Source of the DNA: Haloferacaceae archaeon PL-Br10_E2g29
GTDB lineage: Archaea; Halobacteriota; Halobacteria; Halobacteriales; Haloferacaceae
Length of the DNA: 14,004 nucleotides
NCBI GenBank assembly: GCA_001563965.1
Contig: LKMS01000023.1
Location: 1 to 14,004, forward strand
Direction: 5' to 3'
Positions 1 to 7,232 of the stretch are shown here, in pieces. The position numbers were made by a program, and so were the translations under genes. The notes beneath the pieces were generated by a model that was not told the DNA's origin, made no database searches, and was given only the letters and a program-made list of their open reading frames with translations. Every line of letters starts with the position of its first letter. The first letter of the stretch is position 1.

Positions 1-89
1 ATCCAATCTATTATCACTAACCCGATTTAGCACTAGTAGTTAAGACGATAATTTGTAACAACGCCGGAAATTGTGGTTGTATATCAGCA

Positions 90-105
90 GATAAGATCCC
101 TTATC
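90..105. repeat. Perfect 6-bp inverted repeat, possible operator
   Basis: GATAAG (90-95) and CTTATC (100-105) are exact reverse complements around a 4-base spacer. The element lies about 20 bases upstream of the TATA element of the DUF5805-like gene. The gene encodes a ribbon-helix-helix-like protein, a class that often represses its own promoter, so an operator role is possible. This is inference; a 6-bp palindrome can occur by chance in AT-rich DNA. Confidence 0.3.
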
Positions 106-123
106 ACCAGATGTGGGAGTACA

Positions 124-129
124 TTAAAG
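124..129 (+). promoter_or_regulatory. TATA element for the DUF5805-integrase module
   Basis: TTAAAG is centred about 26.5 bases before the ATG at 153. That is the spacing expected when transcription starts at or next to the start codon, so the message is probably leaderless. No Shine-Dalgarno sequence is evident in front of this ATG. Confidence 0.5.
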
Positions 130-152
130 TGCGAGGGTGAGAACTGGTTCAT

Positions 153-557
153 ATGAGCGAGACAGCCACCGAAGACGACACGAAACGCAAAACGGTTGTC
201 ACCTACGTACCTTCACATCAGAAAGCTCGCTGGAAGAATCACGCCGAGGAACTCGACATGAGCCAAGCGGAGTTCGTGAGAACGATGGTCCAAGCCGGTC
301 GAAAGGGATTTGACATTTCTCGCGAACCAACAAATCTAGAGGGTGCTTCTACACCCACAGACCCTGGGGGTAACGACCTCGAAACACGTATCCTCGAAAC
401 GCTCGAAAAAGGAGGGGTGAGCTCGTGGGATGAACTCATCTCGACCCTTTCGGCAAATTTCGAGGATCGGCTCGAATCCACACTCGAATCGCTCCAACGT
501 GAAAATGAGATTCGCTATAGTGGACGCGAGGGCGGGTACACGGTGGTGACAGAATGA
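153..557 (+). CDS. DUF5805-like DNA-binding protein, integrase partner
   Basis: A 134-residue acidic protein that I recognise as resembling the haloarchaeal DUF5805 family, commonly encoded just upstream of a tyrosine recombinase. Residues 13-50 look like a ribbon-helix-helix unit: a strand with TVVTYV, then two amphipathic helices (about 20-34 and 37-48). A Pro/Gly-rich linker follows (59-74). Residues 75-132 have the helix-helix-wing pattern of a winged helix, ending in a Gly-rich hairpin near 121-130. The gene ends in an ATGA overlap with the recombinase start, so the two are translationally coupled. A role as accessory or directionality factor for the recombinase, or as autorepressor, is inferred from fold and context only. 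The start is supported by the TATA spacing. Confidence 0.75.
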   Translation: MSETATEDDTKRKTVVTYVPSHQKARWKNHAEELDMSQAEFVRTMVQAGRKGFDISREPTNLEGASTPTDPGGNDLETRILETLEKGGVSSWDELISTLSANFEDRLESTLESLQRENEIRYSGREGGYTVVTE

Positions 558-1612
558 GCATCGACACGGCCAGCGAGAACCCTGCCGATCCGATCGCATA
601 CTTTCTTGAGGACATCACGTTTCACGGCAAAACCGAACGGACACAGAAGGCCTACGGACGTGTTCTGCGCCGATTTGAGGCGTTTCTCGCGGATCCTGGA
701 CGGAATCCGGCTGGACGGTCGATATCGCCTGCAGAGGCCACACACCGCGACTGTATGGCGTTTATTCACAGTCTCCGCGGGACGGTTGCCGACAGCACCG
801 TCGCAAGTTACGGCGCGTATCTCCACCGATTTTACGCCTACATGACGCAGGTCGGCATTTTTGAGGCCAACCCGATGGCACTTGTCGTCGAGGAAATGGA
901 TGAAAGCATCAATAAGGATCCTGCTCGCCGCGAGATCGACATTCCGCGCATGCGAACGTTCGTTTCGAACATCCAGCATCCACTCGATCGAGCACTGATC
1001 GTCTGTCTGTTGAAGACTGGGATGCGTGTTGGCGAACTGTGTAACCTCGATCTGCGAGATATCGCGCTTGATGACCCCGACGTCGTCGGCCACTTTCCGA
1101 TCCAACAGCGCTCACAACTTGACACCCGACCCGATTCAATCTACGTCGACAACGACCCGGCTCGCGGGCAGATTACCAACGGTGAGCGTCGAACCGCCTC
1201 AAACAAACGTAAACGACCCACGGTGATACCAATCGACGACGAGCTCAAATACGAGCTCAAACGGTGGCTGGCGATTCGTCCTGACAGTCCCTCGCCCGCC
1301 TCGCCGCTTTTCGTCTACACAACGGGTGAGTGGGGCAAACGGGTGACTCCGAAAGCGGTCAGAAACGTTGTCACCGACCACGCGAAGGCTGCTGGATGGT
1401 ACGAATCCGGCGGTGATGCTGCCGAAAACGTCACTCCCCACTACTTTCGGCACTTTTTTACCACCCACCTCCGCGATCGGACGGGTGATCGAGGCATCGT
1501 CAAATACCTCCGTGGCGACGTTGCCGACGACATCATCGACACCTACACTCACAACTGGGGCGATCAGGTGCGTCAAACCTACGAACAACACATGTATTCG
1601 GTCATCGAATAG
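554..1612 (+). CDS. Tyrosine recombinase/integrase (XerC/D-like)
   Basis: A 352-residue site-specific recombinase that would cut and rejoin DNA through a covalent phosphotyrosine. An N-terminal core-binding (SAM-like) domain covers about residues 12-110. The catalytic domain begins near 130. The first catalytic Arg is R158 in TGMRVGEL. A Lys-rich strand at 218-222 precedes TVIPID and may supply the beta-hairpin Lys. H296 and R299 form the HxxR box (HYFRH), and Y331 in DTYTH aligns with the nucleophile. The usual LGH box is replaced by LRGD (319-322), so the second His/Trp is not obvious. The ATG overlaps the upstream stop by four bases, and GGTGGTGAC (542-550) is a good Shine-Dalgarno match. 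No att site or tRNA target is visible in the window, so the mobile element, if any, cannot be delimited. Confidence 0.88.
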   Translation: MSIDTASENPADPIAYFLEDITFHGKTERTQKAYGRVLRRFEAFLADPGRNPAGRSISPAEATHRDCMAFIHSLRGTVADSTVASYGAYLHRFYAYMTQVGIFEANPMALVVEEMDESINKDPARREIDIPRMRTFVSNIQHPLDRALIVCLLKTGMRVGELCNLDLRDIALDDPDVVGHFPIQQRSQLDTRPDSIYVDNDPARGQITNGERRTASNKRKRPTVIPIDDELKYELKRWLAIRPDSPSPASPLFVYTTGEWGKRVTPKAVRNVVTDHAKAAGWYESGGDAAENVTPHYFRHFFTTHLRDRTGDRGIVKYLRGDVADDIIDTYTHNWGDQVRQTYEQHMYSVIE

Positions 1613-1963
1613 CGCTGTGTGGCTCTGCCCGGTCTGTGTCACCCCAATTAATTCCGCATGCACCGCAGCAGGAGCGACATATAAATCATATACTGCTATA
1701 CTGAATAACCAACGCAATTCGAGGAGTTCCGGTTCCGTTTTGGAAATCACGCGAGCTACGACCTGACCCGTGATTCGGCCGTTCCGTAGGGAACACGGTG
1801 TTGTGGAGGATAGTGGCCGTCCGCGCATCTCCAGTGTGTCGTCGGTACTATTCTCGCTTTCCAGTGGCTGCATCGGGTTCAACTATCCTTTCCACGCGGT
1901 AGAACGGAATCGGACCCTCCCAAAAACAAGTTGAGTTGTACTATTCCAACTCTAGTGGTAAAG

Positions 1964-1969
1964 TTTATG
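1964..1969 (+). promoter_or_regulatory. Likely TATA element of the nrdR-nrdB-nrdA operon
   Basis: TTTATG fits the loose haloarchaeal TATA pattern and predicts a transcript start near 1993 with a leader of about 60 bases before the nrdR ATG. This is the best candidate in the gap, but other AT-rich positions exist. Confidence 0.35.
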
Positions 1970-1981
1970 TGCATTCCATAT

Positions 1982-1997
1982 ACACTAGCTATTGGGG
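1982..1997 (+). promoter_or_regulatory. Candidate NrdR box
   Basis: ACACTAGCTATTGGGG matches 12 of 16 positions of the NrdR box consensus as I recall it (acaCwAtATaTwGtgt). It would overlap the predicted transcript start, a sensible place for a repressor. A second imperfect palindrome (2010-2027, ACCC...GGGT, 14 of 18 positions symmetric) lies about 29 bases downstream centre to centre. NrdR usually binds paired boxes at roughly this spacing, but the second element does not fit the consensus well. Confidence 0.3.
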
Positions 1998-2054
1998 TTC
2001 GAAGTCAGCACCCCACACATGTAGGGTCGTCCAGCGGCCTGCAGAGTGACAACA

Positions 2055-2567
2055 ATGTACTGCCCGGACTGCGGCCACGATCACACGCGCGTCATCGACA
2101 CCGAAACCAGCACAGACGGGAGTTCTGTGCGGCGGCGACGCGAGTGCCAACGGTGTTCGTTTCGGTTCACGACGTATGAGCAGCCGGAATGGAACTCACT
2201 GCAGATAAAAAAGCGCGACGGACTCATTGAGCCGTTTACTCGCCAAAAGCTCCGGGCCGGCATAAACCGCGCTGTCGAGAAACGGGACGTTTCCGAAACG
2301 GCGGTAACACGCGTTGTCGACGATATCGAAGCGACGCTCCAAGCGCGCGATACCCGAATCATTGATTCTGACACCATCGGCGAGCTCGTCTCCGAGCACC
2401 TCCGAGAACTCGATCAGATCGCGTACATCCGGTTCGTCTCGGTGTACAAGGCCTTCTCCGAACCCGAAGAGTTCCTCCGGGAACTCGACGCCGTTCTCAA
2501 CGCGGAACGTGACGACTTCGAACAGACGACCAACACGACGGATAACTCACCAGATACCAAACAGTAA
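2055..2567 (+). CDS. nrdR: Transcriptional repressor NrdR
   Basis: A 170-residue NrdR, the zinc-ribbon/ATP-cone repressor that senses ATP and dATP and controls ribonucleotide reductase genes. C3, C6, C31 and C34 form the zinc ribbon (CPDC...CQRC), followed by FRFTTYE as in the family. The ATP-cone spans about 49-139, with the nucleotide-binding region near KKRDG (52-56) and the conserved YKAF at 131-134. A polar tail of about 25 residues follows. I chose ATG 2055 because family members begin with M-x-C-P-x-C; an in-frame GTG at 2046 would add three residues. nrdB starts 49 bases after the stop, so nrdR is probably first gene of the operon and subject to its own control. NrdR is near-universal in bacteria but uncommon in archaea outside haloarchaea. 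Confidence 0.95.
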   Translation: MYCPDCGHDHTRVIDTETSTDGSSVRRRRECQRCSFRFTTYEQPEWNSLQIKKRDGLIEPFTRQKLRAGINRAVEKRDVSETAVTRVVDDIEATLQARDTRIIDSDTIGELVSEHLRELDQIAYIRFVSVYKAFSEPEEFLRELDAVLNAERDDFEQTTNTTDNSPDTKQ

Positions 2568-2616
2568 TGCACGGCATACGAGCAGACCACAACCGAATGA
2601 AACGAACACACAAGCC

Positions 2617-3639
2617 ATGATCGGTCAATCCGACACCGACAGCGAAATCGAACAACGAGGCAACAGTGACATCTTCACTGAGAGGAGAAATCTCAAACCG
2701 TACGAGTACAGCGAGTTTCTCGAATACACTGACGCAATTCGGAACAGTTACTGGGTTCATACGGAGTTCAATTTCTCGGGCGATGTCCAGGACTACAAGG
2801 TCGACACCACGCCAGTGGAAAAGAGTGTCATCCGAAAGACGATGCTGGCGATCGCCCAAATCGAAGTGCAGGTGAAGACGTTCTGGGCAGACATCTACCA
2901 GCAGATGCCGAAAGCGGAAATCGGCAGTGTGGGGATGACCTTCGCAGAGTCCGAAGTTCGACACATGGATGCCTACAGTCATCTCCTTGCTGTCTTGGGA
3001 ATCGAAGACGACTTCGAGGAACTGACGCACGTTCCCGCGATCAAAGATCGTATCGAGTACCTCGACGACTACTTGGAGGGAGCGAACAGCGACGACAAAG
3101 AGGAGTACGTGATGAGCCTGCTTCTGTTCAGCATTTTTATCGAGCACGTCTCGCTGTTCAGTCAGTTCCTCATTATGACGAGCTTCGACAAGTACGAAAA
3201 GAAATTCAAAGGCATCTCCAACGCGGTCGAGGCAACCAGCAAAGAAGAGCAGATTCACGGCCTCTTCGGCGTCGAACTCGTCAACACAATCCAAGACGAG
3301 AATCCGGAGCTCTTCGGAGAGGATTTCGATGAACGCGTGCAGGAGGCGTGTGAAAATGCGTATGACGCGGAAATGAACATTCTCGACTGGATTTTCAGTG
3401 AGGGGCAACTGGTGTTTCTCCCACGAGCGCACATCGATGCGTTCGTCAAAAACCGGTTCAACAGCAGTCTCGAAAACGTCGATGTAGAGCCTGTTTTTGA
3501 AACGGATGAAGACCTGGTTGCCGAAACCCGTTGGTTTGACGAGGACATCATGATGACCAAACACAACGATTTCTTCGCCAAACGATCGACGACGTACAAC
3601 AAAAACACGACGAGTGTCACCGCCGCCGATATGTTCTAA
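2617..3639 (+). CDS. nrdB: Class I ribonucleotide reductase R2 subunit
   Basis: A 340-residue small subunit that houses the di-iron centre and tyrosyl radical used by R1. The expected ligands are all present: E83, E113 and H116 (EVRH), E176, E211 and H214 (EQIH). Y120 lies four residues after H116, as Y122 follows H118 in E. coli R2, so a conventional class Ia-type tyrosyl radical is predicted rather than a metal-only or Phe/Leu variant. The C-terminal tail (about 325-340, ending DMF) is the part expected to dock into R1. The ATG at 2617 is chosen because upstream codons in the same frame run through the nrdR gene and look unlike R2. There is no clear Shine-Dalgarno. nrdA follows after only two bases. 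Confidence 0.96.
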   Translation: MIGQSDTDSEIEQRGNSDIFTERRNLKPYEYSEFLEYTDAIRNSYWVHTEFNFSGDVQDYKVDTTPVEKSVIRKTMLAIAQIEVQVKTFWADIYQQMPKAEIGSVGMTFAESEVRHMDAYSHLLAVLGIEDDFEELTHVPAIKDRIEYLDDYLEGANSDDKEEYVMSLLLFSIFIEHVSLFSQFLIMTSFDKYEKKFKGISNAVEATSKEEQIHGLFGVELVNTIQDENPELFGEDFDERVQEACENAYDAEMNILDWIFSEGQLVFLPRAHIDAFVKNRFNSSLENVDVEPVFETDEDLVAETRWFDEDIMMTKHNDFFAKRSTTYNKNTTSVTAADMF

Positions 3640-3641
3640 CA

Positions 3642-5336
3642 ATGCTAGACACAGAAACACAGTTCCCAAAACAGACCGAAACGCACAGCGACCCATTCTA
3701 CTGGCTCAACGAAGACAGCCGCGCGTTCCTCCGAAACGGCTACCTCCTCGACGGGGTGGCAGCCGAAGAACGGGTCAGAGAAGTCGCCGAACACGCCGAG
3801 GAGATTCTCGGCGAAGACGGGTTTGCAGACAAATTCTACGAGTACATGAGCCGAGGCTATTACAGCCTCGCAAGCCCCGTGTGGTCGAACTTCGGGTTAG
3901 ACCGCGGGCTCCCCATCAGTTGCTTTGGAAGCTACATCGAAGACAACATGGAGAGCATTCTCTACACACACGCCGAAGTTGGCGAGATGACAAAGCTTGG
4001 GGGCGGAACAAGCGGCTACTTCGGTGAGATTCGCCCCCGAGGCTCACCCATTACGAACAACGGGAAGAGTAACGGGAGTTACTCATTTACCGAACTCTTC
4101 GACACGGCGATCAACGTGGTTAGTCAAGGAGAAACCCGCCGTGGCCAGTTTGCCGGCTACATAGACATCGAACACGACGACTTAGCGGAGTGGCTCAACA
4201 TCAAGACCGAGGGAGACCCGGTGCAGGACATCTACTACGGCGTGATCGTCGGCGACGACTGGTTCCAAGCGATGCTCGACGGCGACACGGAGAAGCGAGA
4301 GACGTGGGCCAAGATCATCGAAACGCGGATCAACATCGGTGTCCCGTACATCATCTTCCGCGGGAACATGAACGATGGCAAGCCGCAGGTCTACAAAGAC
4401 AAGGGATACCAAATCAATGCCTCTAATCTCTGTAGCGAGATCGCCCTTCCCGCCGGGCCTGACGAGAGCTTCGTCTGTTGCCTGTCGAGTATGAACGCTC
4501 TGCACTACGACGAGTGGAAAGACACCGATGCCGTTGAGACGCTGACTTACTTCCTCGACGCGGTAATGCAGGAGTTCATTGACAGCGCAGCGGGCATCCA
4601 GTTCATGGAGCGAGCGGTTCGATTCGCCAAACGACACCGCGCGCTGGGCATCGGCGTGCTCGGCTGGCATAGCTACCTCCAGAGCAACATGATTCCGTTC
4701 AACAGCACGGAAGCCATGCAGAAGAACAACGAGCTGTTCAAGACAATTAAAAAACGGAGCTACGAGGCAAGCGAGGAACTTGCCGAGACGTTCGGCGAAC
4801 CGGAAGTCCTCGAAGGGTACGGTCGGCGGAACACGACCACGATGGCCGTTGCACCAACACAGTCGAGCAGCATTATTCTCGGACAGGTAAGCCCGAGTAT
4901 TGAGCCGTTGAAATCGAACTACTTTGTCAGAGACGGTGCGAAGCTGAAATCCACCCAAAAGAACCGCTTCCTGCAGGAACTACTCGAACAGAAAGGAAAG
5001 AACACAGCCGACGTTTGGGACAGCATCATGCGACATGACGGGAGCGTCCAGCATTTGGACTTCCTCACGCAGAAAGAAAAAGACGTGTTCAAGAAGTTCT
5101 CGGAAATTCCCCAGATGGCGGTTATCAAACAGGCCGCCCAACGGCAACAGTACATCGATCAAAGTCAGAGTCTCAATATATCTATTGACCCAGACAACGT
5201 GAGTATCAAGGAAATAAACCAACTCTACATCGAGGCGTGGGAGAGTGGTGTCAAAAGCCTCTACTATCAAAAGAGCGTCAACGCTGCCCAGAAGTTCAGC
5301 CGTACCACGTTGCAGTGTGCTGCGTGTGAGGGCTGA
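3642..5336 (+). CDS. nrdA: Class I ribonucleotide reductase R1 subunit, short form without ATP-cone
   Basis: A 564-residue catalytic subunit that reduces ribonucleotides to deoxyribonucleotides in the cytoplasm with NrdB. Visible active-site residues: C94 (ISCF) and C279 (VCC) as the redox pair, N262-C264-E266 (NLCSE) with the thiyl-radical Cys, Y541-Y542 (SLYY) for radical transfer, and C559/C562 at the C terminus for re-reduction. APTQSSS (404-410) is the phosphate-binding loop. Compared with E. coli NrdA (761 residues, pair Cys at 225), the segment before the first redox Cys is about 130 residues shorter, so the ATP-cone is absent. The distance from C94 to C264 is also about 44 shorter. 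C279 to Y541 is nearly the same length as in E. coli. Overall dATP inhibition of activity is therefore probably missing. It sits two bases after nrdB. Confidence 0.95.
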   Translation: MLDTETQFPKQTETHSDPFYWLNEDSRAFLRNGYLLDGVAAEERVREVAEHAEEILGEDGFADKFYEYMSRGYYSLASPVWSNFGLDRGLPISCFGSYIEDNMESILYTHAEVGEMTKLGGGTSGYFGEIRPRGSPITNNGKSNGSYSFTELFDTAINVVSQGETRRGQFAGYIDIEHDDLAEWLNIKTEGDPVQDIYYGVIVGDDWFQAMLDGDTEKRETWAKIIETRINIGVPYIIFRGNMNDGKPQVYKDKGYQINASNLCSEIALPAGPDESFVCCLSSMNALHYDEWKDTDAVETLTYFLDAVMQEFIDSAAGIQFMERAVRFAKRHRALGIGVLGWHSYLQSNMIPFNSTEAMQKNNELFKTIKKRSYEASEELAETFGEPEVLEGYGRRNTTTMAVAPTQSSSIILGQVSPSIEPLKSNYFVRDGAKLKSTQKNRFLQELLEQKGKNTADVWDSIMRHDGSVQHLDFLTQKEKDVFKKFSEIPQMAVIKQAAQRQQYIDQSQSLNISIDPDNVSIKEINQLYIEAWESGVKSLYYQKSVNAAQKFSRTTLQCAACEG

Positions 5337-5484
5337 GGCTCTTTGTCGAAAAATACTATCGTACCCGTTTGGATCAAATAAGGCCGTCCTCCGCTCTCGT
5401 CGCTTTCGTTTTGTACTTCGTTCTGTAACGTCCGACACGTGGATACCCACAATCGAATCCGAGTGCGAACTGGTCCCATCGAAC

Positions 5485-5489
5485 AAAAA
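5485..5489 (-). terminator. U-tract terminator candidate for the photolyase
   Basis: On the minus strand a run of five T lies about 24 bases after the photolyase stop, after a GC-rich stretch, matching the U-tract style of archaeal termination. The 176-base spacer (5337-5512) between the convergent nrdA and photolyase genes holds no gene that I can support. Confidence 0.35.
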
Positions 5490-5512
5490 CCGCTCCGACT
5501 AACCACCAACAC

Positions 5513-7087
5513 CTATGGGAACCGATCGAGTGATGACTGCTGACCGGATGATGACTGACTGCCGGCTGAGCTGCCGTCGGCTGACTCGGTTCGTCCCCGA
5601 CGCGAAAACGAACACCGCCGAGCAACCGCTGGCTGTTGGAGGGCTGTCTTCGCCTGCTCGCGGATCTGCTCGATTTTGGTGTAGATTCGCTCGCGTGCGG
5701 CCGCGTAGTCGATGACAGGATACGGGTAGTCCTCACCGATTCGGACGCCACACTCGGCTTGTGTCGCCAGCGGTGTTTTTTCGGGCTGATCAAGAAACGT
5801 CGGTGGCAACGCGTCGAGTTCGGGCACCCATTGGGTGATGAACGTTCCCTCGGGGTCGTTGTCGCGAACCTGTTTCCGTGGGTTGTAGACGCGCTCCATA
5901 TTCACGCCGACGACGCCGGCTTGGCTCTGAAACTGCGTGTAGTTGATCGCCGGGTCGGCGTCGATGAGGTGGTAGTAGAACCAGTCCGCGCCCACCCGCC
6001 ACGGCTGCTGGAGGAGATCACACAGAAACGAGGCACACATCGCGCGCATCCGGAAGTTGAGCCAGCCGGTTTGGGCGAGACAGCGCATCGAGGCATCGAC
6101 CATCGGAAATCCGGTGTGGCCCGTTTTCCACGAGGTGATCAACGCGGAGTCGTGCGAATCCGCGTGGAATCCTTCGAGCGCTGGATTGACCGCGCGTTTC
6201 GTCCAGCCGGGCCAGTCGACGAGTTTTTCGGTGTAGTGGCGATTCCAGTAGAGTCGAGAGACGAACATTTGTGCGGCGTACCTGTCGGTCGGCGCGTCGG
6301 TCACGGTTTGATACACCTCGCGAACCGAGAGACAGCCAAATCGGAGGTATGGCGACAGCCGACTCGTTCCCGTTTCGGCCTTACTCGGCGATGAAATACT
6401 CGCCGGATACGACGTGAGGTTCGCACAAAATGCTTCCAGTCGCTCAATCGCTGCCTCCCGACCGCCAGTCGGGATCGACGTTTTTGTTGAGTTCACGTCG
6501 TAATGGGCGCTCATGTGTGTGGGTGTGATCGACGTCGACAACGCGGGAACGGTGACGGTATCCGGGTTCCACGCGTGTGGCTCGTCGGTGAACCACTGTT
6601 CGACACGGTCGCTCCAGCCCTCACGCGAATCGTGGCGTCCACGCGTGAGTCCGCCGCCCGCGACGAACGTGACATCACACTGGTTGGCGGCAGCGGTGTC
6701 GCGCTCGTGGCCGTACCGGCTCGTCGGGTCGGCGGTGGCGACGACGTCCCAGCCGTTTGTGGTGAATCGGTCGAGAACTGCAAGCGGGTCGCCGTGGGCG
6801 TACGCGAGTGTGTGGCCGTGTTGCTCGTACTGGCGCTCCAGATCGACGAGACACTCGTGGAGAAACGCGATTCGGGCGTCACACGCCAGCCCGTCGGCTC
6901 CGTAGAACGCGGGATCAAAAATAAACAACGGGAGCAACGTGTCGCCCCGTTCGGCCGCATACGCGAGCGCGGCGTGGTCGGCAGTCCGGAGATTACGGCG
7001 GTGCCAGACGACCGTCCCGTCGGCTGTCGAGGGAACCGTGGCGGGTGTTGGGATGGTCGGGAGTGAGTCGGGTGCGTGCTCGTCCAT
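5513..7087 (-). CDS. phr: Photolyase/cryptochrome family flavoprotein
   Basis: A 524-residue member of the DNA photolyase/cryptochrome family, which repairs UV photoproducts or senses light using FAD. After a 23-residue unconserved N terminus comes the Rossmann-like antenna domain (VVWHRRNLR at 26-34, YAHGDP at 96-101). The FAD domain begins near 210: TSRLSPYLRFG (241-251), TGHTGFPMVDA (322-332), TGWLNFRMR (340-348), LIDADPAINY (374-383) and GTFITQWVPEL (414-424). Relative to E. coli photolyase, N378 aligns with N382, but W382 and W384 appear to align with F386 and S388. A Ser/Gln/Gly-rich tail of about 35 residues ends the protein. The antenna is probably a deazaflavin (F420-type), as in other haloarchaea. 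The ATG at 7087 is the only Met before the first strand. Substrate class is uncertain, so phr is used without a number. Confidence 0.88.
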   Translation of the reverse strand: MDEHAPDSLPTIPTPATVPSTADGTVVWHRRNLRTADHAALAYAAERGDTLLPLFIFDPAFYGADGLACDARIAFLHECLVDLERQYEQHGHTLAYAHGDPLAVLDRFTTNGWDVVATADPTSRYGHERDTAAANQCDVTFVAGGGLTRGRHDSREGWSDRVEQWFTDEPHAWNPDTVTVPALSTSITPTHMSAHYDVNSTKTSIPTGGREAAIERLEAFCANLTSYPASISSPSKAETGTSRLSPYLRFGCLSVREVYQTVTDAPTDRYAAQMFVSRLYWNRHYTEKLVDWPGWTKRAVNPALEGFHADSHDSALITSWKTGHTGFPMVDASMRCLAQTGWLNFRMRAMCASFLCDLLQQPWRVGADWFYYHLIDADPAINYTQFQSQAGVVGVNMERVYNPRKQVRDNDPEGTFITQWVPELDALPPTFLDQPEKTPLATQAECGVRIGEDYPYPVIDYAAARERIYTKIEQIREQAKTALQQPAVARRCSFSRRGRTESADGSSAGSQSSSGQQSSLDRFP

Positions 7088-7202
7088 TGTGCGCCGAGTC
7101 GATCGCGGCCGTGTCGGCTACTGTCGGTACGGATTCGATCCATTTGAATAGCCGTTTTGTGCTGAACGTGCTGAAAAGGGTGGAGCGACCGGCGGCGAAG
7201 CG

Positions 7203-7208
7203 TTTACC
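7203..7208 (+). promoter_or_regulatory. TATA element for the glutaredoxin-peroxiredoxin pair
   Basis: TTTACC is centred about 27 bases before the ATG at 7233, implying a leaderless transcript. It lies in the 145-base spacer shared with the divergent photolyase gene, for which no equally clear TATA element was found. Confidence 0.45.
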
Positions 7209-7232
7209 CCCGGTTCGCTCGTAGCGTGGGTC

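Larger units (their letters stand above)
1613..2054. other. 442-base intergenic region, no convincing gene
   Basis: Both strands were read and no credible ORF was found. It contains an AT-rich island near 1678-1710 with a TATA-like ATATAAA (1680-1686). A short hairpin, GTTCC (1781-1785) with GGAAC (1790-1794) and a 4-base loop, sits inside a wider CCGTG/CACGG pair (1768-1772, 1794-1798). The last 100 bases carry the likely nrdR promoter and palindromic elements. The TATA-like island has no protein downstream, so an unannotated small RNA cannot be excluded. Confidence 0.5.

Noticed and set aside
1199..1882. A 227-codon minus-strand frame starting in the gap after the integrase
   Set aside because: Most of it is antisense to the integrase catalytic domain, and the part in the gap has no recognisable domain or promoter.
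1855..1900. GGGTTCAA-like string near 1875 resembling a tRNA T-arm
   Set aside because: No acceptor stem, D-arm or anticodon arm could be found around it.
33..1963. Similar 12-base strings CTAGTAGTTAAG (33-44) and CTAGTGGTAAAG (1952-1963) flanking the integrase module, as possible att sites
   Set aside because: Only 10 of 12 bases match, the strings are short and AT-rich, and no tRNA gene or other target is present. Chance is the simplest explanation.
2497..3696. A 399-codon open frame on the minus strand opposite nrdB
   Set aside because: It is the mirror of a well-conserved gene on the other strand, has no family features, and long antisense frames are common in this codon usage.
5636..6394. 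A 252-codon plus-strand frame inside the photolyase gene
   Set aside because: The minus strand encodes conserved FAD-domain motifs across the whole stretch; the plus frame is a shadow.
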